NCBI GenBank assembly: GCA_036244855.1
Contig: BQKZ01002856.1
Span: 22,484-86,483, forward strand
DNA length: 64,000 bases
Origin: Temnopleurus reevesii
Lineage: Eukaryota > Echinodermata > Echinoidea > Temnopleuroida > Temnopleuridae
Direction: 5' to 3'
Position 1 is the stretch's first letter, and each line of letters begins with the position of its first letter. The notes below the pieces were generated by a model. That model ran no database searches. It saw only the letters and a program-made list of their open reading frames with translations, and was not told the origin of the DNA. This document shows positions 1-14,300 of the stretch, in pieces. Position numbers and translations under genes: made by a program.

Positions 1-2864
1 AAATGAATACAATACTTCAAGATTCAGCAGTTAAAACAATCAAATATTTTAAGCTGATGATTAACAGAGGGGTGTAACAAATGCAGGGTGAAATTTCACA
101 CTAAATCATTATCACAACATCGACTTTTTTTGGTGTTACATTTGAAAAGGAAGTGGCACTTTACAACGTGATTAGGCATTTATAATTTGGCAAGTACTGA
201 GCGGAATGAGCCACAGCTTGAATGATTAGAATAAAAATGATTAGAATTAGAACTACAAAATGACAAACGCATGACACAAATAATACCGCTAAACGAAACA
301 TCTTCATTTCAATTAAAAAACCATTGTGCACGAAAATGAACATGTTAACGACTGGTGCCGGGTAGTCCCTGCACAAAGTATATGGAAATAAGACAATTCA
401 GTTGGGTTACGGTCATCAATGGACCGTTTTTTGAACAAAGAGATTTTCAGCTTAAAAGATTTACAGTGATGTTCCAACTTTGCGCAGGTATTTTTTTTAT
501 ATAAGGTTTATGTGATGAAAATATGGCTACCAATCCGAACTGAATTGATAATTGAAAAGAAGGACTCAAATAACTGATCATGATAAGGACTGTCTACAAT
601 ATTGTGGTTTTTAGTTCAATATCGTATTAACATTGTTGGATACACTTCAGATCCAAAGAATACACATCTGGGTAAGATATTCGACCCCTAAAATCCACAT
701 CCATTGTTGATTGCTCCCTTTTTGTTTTTGTTTTTTTGTTACAGATCACAGTTAATTTGCATATGAAATGTGTTCAATGTTTATATATGTGGAAATAACC
801 AAGTGCGACTGTTTTGAATGTAAACAAACACACTGTAATCAATTTCACTCATGAGTGATTTCGATGATGAGTGATTTTTTACAGGATGTCTCTCGCTCTA
901 GTACACATCTTGAAAAATGCAACCATTCTAAAGTAGTACAACTCATTTTGGTAGTGTTATCCTCACTGGATTGAATCTATAAAGGGACCAAAAATCTCAA
1001 GTAGATGACTGGTGAATAATTATTATACGCGAAATCTTTGTGATACTGCATTCTGATTTCTCATTCAGAAAGAAGAAATTATGAAAGCACGTTTTTAAAA
1101 CGAAGCTCTAAAAACTAATCGATATAAAGAAAGTGGGCTGTATTTTCATAAGCACAAAAGAATTGCATAAAAACACAACGCACAATGTAAAACCAAAACA
1201 CCCACGTTATGAACATATTGTGCACAATACTATTATGTGACAAATTCATTCTTTGGCAGTCACAAATTTATCGTGCAAATAAGGTCTTACATCTGGAAAA
1301 TGAACAGCTTATCTGAATTTTCGTTTAGGACTACATCGAAAATGGCAGCAATATTTTGCGGATTTTGAACGATTCTTTTAAAATTGCATGATGTACATTT
1401 TATATATAGATAGATAGTACTTCAAACAAACTTTGAGTATCTTAAGTATTTCATTTTCTAATATATTTCAGTACACACAAAAGTGACAATAACTGTCTAT
1501 TTACAAGTAACAAATAAGTAACTCAAATTTGAGTTACATTTTTTTATGTGAATAATTATATAGCAAATGTATACGGTTATCTATTTATATAAAATGACAC
1601 TAGATATACTTAAAAAGCAACTTGTTTTTGCATCACGCATACTGGAGCTTCAAGCTTAAAATACAAAAAATCACACTGCAGCATTGTGGGATACACGCTC
1701 TCTTACAGGAAAAAAAAGTCTAGCGCCCTCTCATCAATACAAAATCTATGTTTTTCAATCAACTATGGACCCGGACAAAGTTTATATTTCTCATGTTCGT
1801 TTTTTTGTAAGAAAGGTCAATTTTACACTATAAATGTAAATAATTCTTGCTGTCGAATAATAATAATCGCTAAAAATAATTGATTGTATAATAAACTATT
1901 TTTAGATGAAAGCCAGAAAGACCATAACAAGGAATATGTTTTTTTTTTAACATGAATGACGCTTCGATGAAATGGTGATTTTGCTTATCAGTAACAACCG
2001 AAACGAATCGTCCTTCCAATACTGAATATGTCTTATACCTTTATGGATTGAAAGGAGTCATTAAAAGAAAGGCCCGAGGTATGAAGAACTTATGATACAG
2101 AAACGTCCATATTTTCAAGAATAAAAAATAACAACGGGGTTGGAATATAGAGGGAAGGGGAAATAAGTAGTTAGGGTGGTGGGAAATATGTGGAGAAGGT
2201 GGGAGGAAATATAATAAATACAATTAAGGAAAAACCTGCATGGTCTGGGGCAACATTAAAAAAAACTATTTGCAAATAGAACGATTATTATTACGAAATT
2301 CACCGTTGAAACCTTTCATCCAAAAATGTGCAAAAATGTTACAAAATATTGAACTCATGTTTGAAGTTTTTTCCACGTCTAAAATACCATGTCCAAAAGT
2401 CCAATGACTTATTCCAGAATTTTTTTAAGGTGACTTGTGAATCCGTATTTCATTCCCTTATCGAACATGGGCTTTTAACAGAGCAACCTTTAATTCAAGC
2501 AAAATAATAGCACTAGAAATCTATCGACTTTACGAATACTTACGGTGAGATGTTCCGTCTAAGTTTAGACTTCTAAAGAACACCGGTTCAGAACCAGTAA
2601 ACATAGAAATGGTAGAATAATAATCAAAGCATCACTAGTTATACAAACAACTGAACACGAAATACGTACCGATACACAATCATTCTAATAAGTACCAATA
2701 ATAATATTATGGACTTCACAACCTACGGGAATTTTAGCATCATAAAAACGATGTCATTTCTCTTCTATTTATGGAATGCTGCAATATTTTTATAAACTTT
2801 GAAGACATTCTAAATAGTCCATGGATTTTGTCCTTTCCTCGTTTCTTATAATTCAAACCTGCTG
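1..2864. other. 3' flanking sequence, no gene seen
   Basis: AT-rich non-coding sequence beyond the predicted end of the receptor gene. All open frames here are short (60-71 codons), rich in hydrophobic or low-complexity residues, and resemble no family I know. Two perfect palindromes stand out: TCACTCATGAGTGA at 845-858, holding two AP-1-like TGAGTGA words, and a 20-bp palindrome at 1518-1537. No RNA gene was recognised. Confidence 0.6.
1518..1537. repeat. Perfect 20-bp palindrome
   Basis: GTAACTCAAATTTGAGTTAC reads the same on both strands with no spacer. It could be a dimeric transcription-factor site or a cruciform-prone remnant. Nothing around it identifies which. Confidence 0.8.
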
Positions 2865-2870
2865 TTTATT
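2865..2870 (-). terminator. COUP-TF: Candidate poly(A) signal of the COUP-TF gene
   Basis: TTTATT on the plus strand reads AATAAA on the minus strand. It is the first AATAAA I find downstream of the receptor stop codon; no AATAAA or ATTAAA was seen between 2871 and 4096. It would give a 3' UTR of about 1.2 kb. No clear GU-rich downstream element follows, so a real end further left (lower coordinates) is possible. Confidence 0.25.
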
Positions 2871-3334
2871 AGATGTAAAGTCGCAAAACATTTTCTTGCC
2901 CTTTGATAGGAATGGTGATTCTGTCCACTACAATAAAGTTTGACCTTTCAATGAATGATAAATTCCACTTATTTTACACAGTGGACAGAAACCTGTTAGG
3001 TTGTGTCTATGGAGACATCTAATGGCGTTTGACGATACTTGAATATGTTACGTCACTCTCCCAGGTAGTTGACTTACTTCAATGAATTTCAAAATGGCGC
3101 AGAAATAAATTTCAATCTCCATCAACGGATTGTCAACCAAGGAGCCTATAGGGGCAAATTACTCAAACTATGACCAAATATTAAAAACTCGGAAGCAAAA
3201 GAGTGCAGTGTAAAACGAACAGTTTTGATCAAGAAGAAAGAAGGAAAGAATAAACTTGTAGAAATATAGATTTTGGTACTGTGTTATGCTGAATGGTTCC
3301 AAGGATTGGAATGCACGTATTGCGATTGAGGAAA

Positions 3335-3712
3335 CGTGCTTTTTAGGAAAGCTTCCCGCAAGTGCTTCCCTAAGAATGCATCCGTTTGAGGAACTCGTGT
3401 CAAAAGCATCATGGCTCAAGAACTTTCCGATCCTGCCCATGGAAAGAGAAGGCTTGGACCTCAGAAGCGTATTGAATAGTCATTCTATGCACGGTATTGA
3501 TCCATGTTTTGAAGGAAAGACCTCTTCATCGGACGTGCTTTTTAGGAAAGCTTCCTCTAAATGCTTCCATAAGAATGTTACCTCACCGGCTCAAGAACTT
3601 TCCGATTCTTTCCGATGGAAAGAGAACGCTAGGACCTCAGAAGCGTATTGAATAGTCATTCTGTGCAGGATTTTGATCCATGATATGAAGGAAAGACCTC
3701 TTCATCTGACCG
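3335..3712. repeat. Two-copy tandem duplication, unit ~199 bp
   Basis: Copy 1 starts at 3335 and copy 2 at 3534, both with CGTGCTTTTTAGGAAAGCTT. Both also carry the words AAGAACTTTCCGAT, GGACCTCAGAAGCGTATTG and GAAAGACCTCTTCATC. Copy 2 lacks roughly 20 bp of the middle of copy 1 and is otherwise clearly similar by eye. It lies within the predicted 3' UTR of the receptor. Confidence 0.85.
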
Positions 3713-3839
3713 AGGTTCTGACGATTCCGTCTTGTAGGTCTTCTAACAAATTGCCGATTGTATTAATATTTATGTCTGGGATTATAGTGTAGCACCACAA
3801 GCAAACTTCAGTCAATTATCCGCTTCATTTCCAAATATA

Positions 3840-3897
3840 CATCCTTCATGTTCCAATTGTCTTTGTTCAGTACTGTCCTCTTTTAACATGAAGGATG
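3840..3897 (-). promoter_or_regulatory. Stem-loop in predicted 3' UTR
   Basis: CATCCTTCATGTT (3840-3852) is perfectly complementary to AACATGAAGGATG (3885-3897), giving a 13-bp stem with a 32-nt loop. It lies about 200 nt after the stop codon. It could be an mRNA structural element or a decayed foldback repeat. It is shorter than a typical animal pre-miRNA stem. Confidence 0.55.
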
Positions 3898-4096
3898 CTT
3901 GTCCCTCTGAAAAGGATCGGCGAAATAATTCAATATCCGGATTGCATATTTCATCCAATCTGGTTTCATTGAACTCATCTCTCTCGTAACATCAGTCGAC
4001 CTCACTTTTTTTGGCATTTGATAGACATATTTTTCTCTATTACATAAAACTGCATTTACCGGCCCCATGCCCTCAAAGATAACTGTCACTGCATTG

Positions 4097-4432
<336 letters not shown>

Positions 4433-5170
4433 TCAACAACAACACATAGCAAAAGGGCGATTAGCCCCCAAAACCTTAAATAAAGCCACATAAAATGTTG
4501 TACGGGGGCTATTTTTTTTTAAAGAGAATGTAAAAAGAGCCCTAGATAAATAGCTACATATTTTACCCTGGTTCCATATGATTGATCAATACATTTGAGC
4601 GAAAATAAGATAAAATATTCTGTCTGCAATACATATCACTGATAACCATGGAACTTTAATGGTATATTTAATGTTAGGATTACTGCAAAGGACTAGGACA
4701 AGTAAAAGCTGAACAAATTCATCAAGGTGTCGCAGGTCATTTGGGAAAATCACCAGATGAATAGCTGGTAAAACAGGAACGGAAAACTAAAAGCAAAGGG
4801 CAATGTTGCTAACGGTGAATCTAATTTCAATTTAAAAATTCATATTCACGCGATCTTAGTGACGTAAATACGCATATTGTTATTTCCCTTTATATCGTCC
4901 TAGTGATGCACACAATACATATGAAAATTACATATTTAATTTGGGATCACGCATGCCATCAAACGAATCGTCAAACTTAGCATAACATCAATAGATGTGT
5001 GGATATAAATTGAATGACAATATTTATCAATCAGTTCGTCCTTATATCCATGCATGCCAATGTCAGACAAGAGCATGGACACAATGAAATGCATAGAAAT
5101 GGAAGCATGAAGAAGCAAAAGAGAAATGTGATGGGGTAAGGAATGAGGGAATGGACATCTAAAATACATA

Positions 5171-5230
5171 TAATAATAATTTATGCTTATATAGCGCATA
5201 ATACAAAGGTCTCTATGCGCTTAACAAAGT
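5171..5230. repeat. (AAT)n-linked GCGC hairpin element, copy A
   Basis: A short (TAA)n run leads into TTATGCTTATATAGCGCATA, then 13 bp, then TATGCGCT. AGCGCATA (5193-5200) and TATGCGCT (5214-5221) form a perfect 8-bp inverted repeat. The same layout (AAT run, TATAGCGC, short loop, inverted GCGC word) recurs at 53490-53545, and a relative lies at 49907-49960. This suggests a dispersed non-autonomous family. Confidence 0.65.
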
Positions 5231-7178
5231 AAAATACAATACAAAATATCATCTACAAAATAATTATAATCTTAACTACACAATACATGTACAGGTAATA
5301 ACAAAACTATTTGAACTACTCTACTACATATTAAACAGGTATGTTTTTACAGATGTTTTGAATGGTGTAATCAATTGAAAAACTGGAAATATTACAAGAT
5401 TATAAGAGTGGTGCACAAATCATGCGTGTGTGGTCATCAATGAAAATCTAGTCATTTATATATGGATCTATACTCAAATTTGCAATGCAATGACAGTATT
5501 AAAAATTACCCGGTGAGATGAGTATATGTGTGGATGGGTGCTATTGCAGTTTTAAGGAATAAATTCTTCCTAATATATTTATATAAATGGAGCACAATGT
5601 GGCAAAGAAGGGTTCATACGCCATGACATGGATTACCTCCGTTATTAATAAGCTCCATGTGTGAATGTTAATAGAAATCGGGTGAATTTACACCAAAAGA
5701 ACAGAGGAAGAGGAAGAGCAAATTATATTTAACAAAAGGTGAACGAGGAATGGTAGTGGAACGACACAATATTTCATAGAAAATATGTATGAACAATATC
5801 ATTCGGGAAAGAAAATGGAGAGAATGTCTTTGTGTATAGTGGATGGAGAAACAGACAGAGAGAGAGAGGGAGAGAATAGAGAAAAGAAGAATAACAAATT
5901 GTGTGCTACATACAACAATCTCTACTCTAACCATCGCTGAATACACAATAGGAGCCCACAGATATCACTGGCGATCCCATGTATCTGCGGGAATTAAAAG
6001 GTTACGAGGGGCGTGCTCGCGGGGTGAAAAAGTGCAGCAGAGGGGACTGATCTGGTCTTTGACCCTAGCCTAATAATGTACGCTCAAATGTTTACCTTTC
6101 ATGAAATTACGATTCATATCTTTTCTCATCTCTAGAGAGAATCTCGATGCAGAACAAACAAGGCTTGGTTAAATATGTCTCGTCGTTGTTATGTATATTT
6201 AGTGGGCTATGTTTGCACACATTTTATCGACAGGGAGATACGAGCTGTGCCGCGTTCAGGAAAAAAAACTTGCTATTCGCACTTTGATATTATGAATATG
6301 CTTATATGCATGGTTACAGACTAGATCATTCCGAGAAATGTATTTACAGGTTTTCTAATTAATATGCTGATATGAATGGAAAATCAACGATGAATTACTT
6401 GCACCCACAATTTTCCTAAGAATAAGGAAAAAACTTAATGGCCCTTCACTGTTAAACATAAATATCGCAGAATTGAATGAACCAAATGCATTTGTAACAT
6501 ATATCCTACCAGTGTAAATTAAAATGCACATTCGTTAGTTTCCTTCGTGGTAACTGAATCCGCGAATGTAGTACCAATTACATGTCAGCATTCCTGTTTG
6601 AAAAGAGCTGATATTGAAACATGTATGATGAATACGACTGACGGATAAATTTCGTATAATTTTACCTGTAATTTATATTTTCTATATTAACTCATGAATT
6701 ATGATATTGTGTACAGAATATTGACACATTGTACAGAATATTGAAATATTGGCATTAATATGTTCATTTATATCTTGCTCATAGGCTACATCTTTGTGAA
6801 TAATTTCAAACTGATAAGACTCTACAATTGAGAGACCAGTTTCCAAGAAAATAACATTAATAATCAAATGTAGATAAGATGAATATACTATACAGTTCAA
6901 CTAAAACTGCCGAATATAGATGACCTTTCCTCTATTAGTCACAAAGTTATATTTTGGAGACGTTCTTTACAGGAACAAAAATCATTATCGAGCATAACTT
7001 CATAGAATAAGCGCATACAAGTTTCCACTTGCTCGTCTCCATTTTTTTTTTTTATAGAAAAACAGGTTGCAACGCCCCTTCGTCTTAAATCGATTCTCCT
7101 GTCCCCAACTTTGTGCAGATGTTCGTCGAATGTTGGCAACATTAACCCCTTGAGTCGTGACCAAGTTGTCGACAGGTT

Positions 7179-7187
7179 TGACCTTGA
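7179..7187 (-). promoter_or_regulatory. Extended monomer nuclear-receptor site (ERR/SF-1 type)
   Basis: TGACCTTGA on the plus strand is TCAAGGTCA on the minus strand, the full extended half-site bound by ERR and Ftz-F1/SF-1 receptors. A 9-bp motif can occur by chance, so this is only a candidate. It sits in a relatively GC-rich patch of intron 2. Confidence 0.25.
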
Positions 7188-10100
7188 ACGTCTTTCAAGA
7201 TCTTCGTCAACACATCGTCAACCGGGGACCTCTGAAATGGCTACTTTCGCCTGTCTTTCATTTTATCGCTCTCTTTTCTTGAGTTGTTGTTATCATTTCA
7301 AGTCGAAACATTGTGTGAATGATAAACAGACGGGGGCAGAGGGGAGGGACACTTAACGTGACGCTAAAAATGCTTTAACGTTGCAATTAGCATTTTGCCT
7401 TTTCTGTAAACACGTCATTCATGCGCCGTGTTTTTGTTATTAGGTTTAGACAGGAAGGTGGAAGTTCTGACAACATGGAAAATAAACTAAAGACTAAGAA
7501 ATTGTGATTTTTAAAATAAAATATACGCTGGAAATGTGTAAAAAAATCAAGTAAAATACCTCGTTGCATACGTATCTAGAGAACAGTGCATTCACAAAAT
7601 ATAAGCTCCAAGACCATTTACTTATTATACACTACGCCAAAAAATAAATATGGATCACTTGCTAATTGTATCACTTTAGAAAAGTCGCACTTTCGATGTA
7701 GGGCCTATAATGAGGCGCGAGACATCATTCAACAATTGCAATCACTCTTGTGTGACTATCGATTACAGCATGTTTGGAATTTGGCATTTATTCATTTGAA
7801 CGTCATTGACATGTACAGCCAACATTTTGTTCTGATTACATTTGCATTTGGTGATTTCTAGATGGATAAAAGCTTGTTTAAAAATTCATACATACATTTA
7901 TAAGCAATCTTAATCTTTATTTGAATAGTGTATTATTTTTGTTTTATTCAATGAGTGATGTGAACCAGTTTCATTTAATATTGATAACCGATTTTGCTCG
8001 CTGACCACGGCAAACAAATTTTATTTACAAATATAAGACGATAAGGAACTTGACGAGAAAGTGAAATGACCTTTCAACGTATTGGTACATGGTACTTTTT
8101 GTCAGGGTAGGAGTTGAATTCGTCATAATCGAACTTTGGACACCTTTCGTCGATGTTTCATATTAATCCCTAATACTGGGAATATAGGTGAGAATATCAC
8201 ATTATTCCGTCTAACTTTACAACATTCGTACAGGGTTTCAAAGGTCTCATTTCATGCATTCCCCACCACTATCACACCCCAATTCCACCAGTAGCCTCGT
8301 CACATCTTGGTAATATCTCCGGTAACTATTTGAACACGCTGAAATATGTAGGTTGATGTGGAATTATAATTTCTGCCTTCTTGTCGGCGAGCTGTGAAAG
8401 TGAAAGAGCCGCCCCGTTCGCTCCCCCTTCTCTCTCGAGTTTCTGTTTACCGATTCTCAGTCAGCGCTCCATAGCGGGCAAGAAGTGCAGTCACATCCTA
8501 GCCTTGCACGCTAAGAAAGCCGATCCTGGGTGTCCGTGTTTACCAACCGTGGCCCTGGCTAAGGTCCAGAGCACCACACAGTCACGTCGAACACCGCAAA
8601 TTCGACTTCTAAATCTCGCGCTCATTTAGCCCCCTTAAACCTTTCAGCTAGCAAGCATGGGGCAATGATCAAAACAAGGTTGATCGGGAGTTTTCCTCTT
8701 AGAAAACAGGCAGAGTCTTTAGTAAGGCTGGATAAATGAGTTTTGGCTGCACTTTTCTCTTTCCCGGTCGAGTTCGTGCCCGTTCAATTGGCAGATCCTC
8801 GTGACACGGTCGACAAAGTAGACGTGAAATAGGAATGGGTTCGGCGCAAATTTCAAGGTTTGGATTTCTGTTAGGTATCTGGGTTCTACACACTGCAATA
8901 TAAGAGCGCGCTTCCGTGTCTTGATTGATCGTAATTAAGCACGGAATCGTACCTGCAGGGACATCGTCTGCACTTCGGTTTTGTGTCTAACTTTTGGCGG
9001 GAACCAAAAGATGAATCCGTGTCCCCTGTCTTCCTCGGCACATTACATCAATTTCTTGTCATCTTTAGGTAATGACGGTTCATGCCTTGCTTTACAAACT
9101 CAAACCCGAGCGAGACGTAATTAAAAGTCATGCAATAAAGCACGCTTCGTTTAGGAGCAGTGTGCCTCTAAAGCACCGGTAGTCAACATCAGGTACATTG
9201 TACATGTGCGCCAAAACGTTTTGTAATGGTACCATATACTGTACCCGGTTTATTTTAGTTCCTCAAGTTTTTAAAAGGGTTTTTAAGAGGGAACGAACTA
9301 TTACCTTATTTATTTATAGAATGGTGAGAATGTGAAGCAATAGTTCTGTAAATTCAAATCATACAATAGAATTTAAAACCCTAATAGAGCATACCATAAT
9401 AATGATGAGACATTCTATTGTTGAACTTAGTGGTTATGATTAACATGATTAACAGAGCACATATTATTTTTTCCTTTGCAAGACGTCCATTTTCACCTGC
9501 GGGTGCAACTTGTCACGGCACTTGAGACGCATTGCGTCCGGCGTTAGCCGCCACTTCACGAAGGGTCTTGGACAGATTTGACGCCCTTTGGCTCTTAACA
9601 GTTTCATGTAGACAAAACAATGGGAGATTGATATTACTACGTTAGGTCCGATTTCAAATCATGACCTCAAACTTGTTATTTAAAGTGGAAATCATAGCCA
9701 AAGCAAGTGTGATTTATGTCTACGACTTTTGGAACTTGCAGCATATACCTGTCCGAATTATTAGAATCGAGCGATGTCTATCAAACATTTTTGATGTCCT
9801 CAGTTAACAAATTTGGTTAAAACAGACTATGAGAACAAACAATATTTTATTCATCATTTTGTCGGCAAAAATGTTAAATTATTGTTCAGTAACACTTGTT
9901 ATCATCGCAGCATCATTACATAATGACCCCATAAAATGATCTAAAATTAGCTTCGATATGAATGGTTTAAATGCACTGCATGAACTAGTATTCGGTTCAA
10001 TGTACTCCAGAATCATGCATAATTGCTCATGCTGACATCTAAAAGCGGATCATTGCCACCAACGCCATCATCCCTCTACATTGTGCATGTAAACGTCCTT

Positions 10101-11097
10101 GGCAACTCATTTAAATTAATTAGACAGGTCTTGTTTGTCTGTTCATCAGGGTGCAATGCCATCGTGTTACACACAAACAATTTTTCATTAAATACATGGG
10201 GATATTTCGGATTTCATTCTTGTAGCAACGTTCATCTTTCAATAACCACAAACTCCTATACCAGGATCTGAAATATCTATCTGTCATCCGGAAAGTTCAA
10301 TGCCGCAAGTGGTTGGCTAAGAGAGATGATATGGGCAATGTCACAATCGGCTGCACAGCGATAAAATATGCAGGGTTTCCCTCGAAATTCAATTCATCCG
10401 AGTAGTTAAATGGATACGCATATACAAAATTCACAAGAGGGGTGTAAAACTAATTATGTCGATTATATCACTATCTCCATGATATGACATGTGGATAATG
10501 TATAATTTATGTTTATTTACGTTGACCATACAAATTATTGTAAATTGAGCGAGTATTTTGCAGATACCAGAATATCTTGGGATTATAATATTTGAGGATA
10601 GCTAAAAAAACAAACCCACACCCAATAAAATATATATCTACAAAAGAATAATAATAAAAACTACATTAGCCGCAAACATGGCAAATACACGGATAAAGAA
10701 AAGTAAATTCATTTTCCACTTCACAGAATTAGTGCCGATAAAAAGGAAACATCTAAAAATCCTTTGCATTAAAAATTAGGCTCAATATAATATCAGTATA
10801 ATATTGGTATTATCAGGAAGAAAATAATATAAAAAATATGTTGCGCTGCAACGCTAGTTCAGAATGAAACGGGGTTGGTATATAAAACCCACCTCCTTCA
10901 GGACCAGAATCTAATTTGCACAGAGAGTTGGTGGTAAACTGAATATATTCACCATTCATCAGGAGCTTAAACGACGAGAAAAACTCCCCTCTAGGAGGAA
11001 ATGCAAATTGCTTCCATGCATTAATACCAGATAACACCAGAGTAGGGTTCATTAACGGTCATTTGCCAAGGCCAAGGCCCTATCAAAGATGGACTAA

Positions 11098-11191
11098 TTT
11101 GGCGAAAGGAGGAGGAGAGAGCATAAAGTTGGGCGAGACATAAGGAAAAGGAGGGGAGAACGAGTGTATGTATAAAAGTTATAAAGAGGGG

Positions 11192-11222
<31 letters not shown>

Positions 11223-11345
11223 GATATGCAGGAGGAGAAAAATAGGGAAGGAGAGGGAGAGAGCTAGAGAGAGAAAGCAAGCGAAAAAAAGAAAAATAAG
11301 AGGAGAATATTTACAGAAAGAGAGAAAATAGGGAGAGAGTGGGCC
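11098..11345. repeat. GA-rich polypurine tract
   Basis: About 250 bp of almost pure purine on the plus strand, including a (GA)n core around 11190-11216. Mirror-repeat polypurine tracts of this kind can form triplex DNA and are length-unstable. It is non-coding and intronic. Confidence 0.8.
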
Positions 11346-14300
11346 ATCATGATTCGTAATATTGTATTTTATATTTTATTCCAATGCTTAACGCGCAAAT
11401 GTGCTGTTTGTCGTAACAGTTAGAGAAAGAATAAAAAAGACCAACAAAGCAGAGAAATAAGTAAACAAGGAATCTAGAGCTGCTTTCGAAATAAAAAAAA
11501 AAGTAAAAATGAAAGAGTGATAGAAAGAAAAAGAAAAGAAGGATTGCATGTAATCAGTGAGTATCCACAAGCTAATTCTCATCTCCTGCAAATCAACCCG
11601 ACATCCGATGCCGGGAGCGCCCGGCGCGGCCCTTCTCTCTTCTTTCATTACCGCTTTGCTCCATCTCTCCCTTGATTGAAAAAAGTGGAAAGTCGCCGGG
11701 GCCATTTTACCCCGTTATTGGAAACAAACAGAAAAACCCCCTTCACCAAATCATTCACCTTCCGTCATCCCGAATCAGTGGTAGGCACCTTTCATAAAGT
11801 AATCAATTTGTATTCACTTTGTTGGGCAAATAATATTTTCGCGCACTCTTTTCAATTTAAATCGCACTCGAATAAACAGACAAAGTGTGCCTGGAAATGC
11901 TATGTGGGTGTGCGTGTGCGTGACGTCAATAAATGGAACTAAATAACATGGATAAGGTCGGTTTTCGTCCATATATACCAGTTTAAAGAAGGGCGCTCGG
12001 GCAAAGCCTTGTCTTTAAAAGAAAATATGGATAATGAAATCAATAATTAATTCATACATAATAATTTTACGTTGTGCTTCCAATCAAATACATATTTCAT
12101 AACGTAATTCCTACATCTCACGTGTGTACGCAAAGATGATAAAAAAAATAAAACACATTTCATAAAAAACAATTCTTTATCTTTAGAACACGGAAAAATC
12201 AGTTTACAAAAATTAGGTCTAGAGTCATACGATGACCCATTTCATCCAAACCCGGTTTTTCTCGTTAAATATTTGCTTCCACAGCCACGGATTGCACGCC
12301 TTTTTCTTATTTTAACCTTTTTCTTTTGCCCACAATTCAATTTTTCTTTCTCTAAATACTATTCAGACGGTCGATGTTTGCCCTCAAACAAGCGGCCAGA
12401 AACCCCCAATGGAATTTTCATAGAGAAATAAAGAGACGAAGACATAGGAAGACGGTACCAAAGTTTGACAGATGAATTCTCTCTTTCTCCATCATCTTCC
12501 TTTTCTCAACCAACTAACATTACCCTACCCACTTCCTATCAATTCTAAATAAATAGTCCTAACCTATATTTCAAGAACTGGGGTTTCACCAAATTGAAAG
12601 GATGATAATAATTCTAAGCGTTGGAATTCAGATATTCTGACCTCATTTCCTCCAAGACATAGGTTTGTAAGACGATCATATGGGTATTACAGCATTCAGT
12701 TTTCAAAAAATAAAGCCGTAAAGGTGATATTGGGGAGGAATACACAATGTCTTTATGGAACAAGGGCAGTTTAATATTACGCACAATAGTGTCATCATAA
12801 AATGTTATTAACAAAGGTATAGATTTGTTTAAACATCATTTATGAATGCCAAAAGCTTATGGAAGTACTCCATGAATAAATTAATAACAAGCATTTACTA
12901 TTATCATTATTCTATTCTGCGTATCTTATTACAAAAATGAAGATACAACGGCTTTACAATTTATTTTTGTACTGAATTTATAAACAGCGCAAGAACACGA
13001 TTCGTGTTTATTTCTACGGGGAAATTATCAGACACATCAGCAAGATTTGGGAAGAGAGAACTATATTTTGGCATAGCGCCATCTCACGTAAACAGACGGC
13101 GCAGCTTCGGATATCTTCTCTTCTCTTCATCTACAAAAGCATCAATGTCGGTTCCATTGGCGATGTTATATGGAATTGGGGGGGGGGAGCGGGGATAGGA
13201 GGATGGAGTCATAAACCGATGCTCGATCAATTGCAAGAAAAAACAATTAGTAATAAAATAATGCATACTGTTTTCACTGTTTGTACAAAATTTTAATTCT
13301 GAATGTAATCAAAATATTCCACAATATAAATAGCAACTACGTGTTGAAAATACGATCCTTGTAAATATGTTTTTGAGTAAAAGAGTATACATATTGGACA
13401 TTATGGCAGTATACTCCGCAGACGATGCGATTTATAGCCTTTTCTCGGATCGAAGTCGTATCATGCAGTATTCATCAAAATATTGGACAATCACAGGACC
13501 GTAAACGAACCAGCGAATGCAATGGTAGAATGCATAATGCAGTGATTAAAAACTAATATAAGTTTTATAATTTTGTACTCCCTTTAAATGATAAGAATAT
13601 TATTATCACACACCATGCCCTTACACCAGGGAGAAGTAATACTTAAATGGCATATAAAAATGACGTACTATCTATACAAGCGGAATAATAAGAAGAAGTG
13701 TAAATTACTACAGAAATAGACATTCTATTTCGTTAACTGTAGGCCAATATCTTAGAGGTAATATTCCGACAAGTACATATCTTCCTTCCATTTCGTTTTT
13801 CTTTGGCATGTTGCCTCTTCCTTTTCACATAAAACGCAAGGAATCTTCATGTTTCCCGCTGCTGCACTCTCGCACGGACTGACTCACAAGGCGAACTCTT
13901 GAAGCACTTTCCTCCTCCTCCTCCAGGTTAGCGCGTTGATGTAGTCACTAAGAAAAATGTTTTTCACTCATCAAGCTTTCGTTCGCCTGCATCAGGTCAT
14001 TAACATCATTCATGACATCTTTTCGAGGTGACTTCATCTTCACATATGATGTTGCTCTTTCCCAAGCAGGAGGGCTCTATTATTCTCTCAAGCACGACAC
14101 GGCCACGCCATGGCTCGTTGATGCCGCAGTGCATCGCGAAGAAGTCTGCACTTATACGCGCGCAAGCAGTTATATCAGGCTCGTTCATAATTATTCCACT
14201 CTGATGCTTGGTTCGGGCAATCACCGCATATCCTTCTATTATGTTCGCTTCATAAAACCTCCATGAATGACTGAGCCGATTTACATTACCCATGTTTCAT

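Larger units (their letters stand above)
2871..4096 (-). other. COUP-TF: Predicted 3' UTR of COUP-TF
   Basis: Sequence directly after the receptor stop codon on the minus strand, up to the first AATAAA. It contains a 13-bp stem-loop (3840-3897), a ~199-bp tandem duplication (3335-3712) and an NBRE-like TGACCTTT (AAAGGTCA on the minus strand) at 2941-2948. A plus-strand frame at 3286-3651 (121 codons) runs through both copies of the duplication but matches nothing known, so I do not call it a gene. Confidence 0.35.

Noticed and set aside
3286..3651. 121-codon plus frame across the tandem duplication
   Set aside because: The two repeat units are read in different contexts, there is no family similarity, and it lies antisense in the receptor's predicted 3' UTR. 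Kept as a note, not a gene.
8381..8629. 82-codon plus frame in a GC-richer intronic patch
   Set aside because: It has coding-like composition but no recognisable domain, no partner exons and no clear splice sites. It could equally be a conserved non-coding element.
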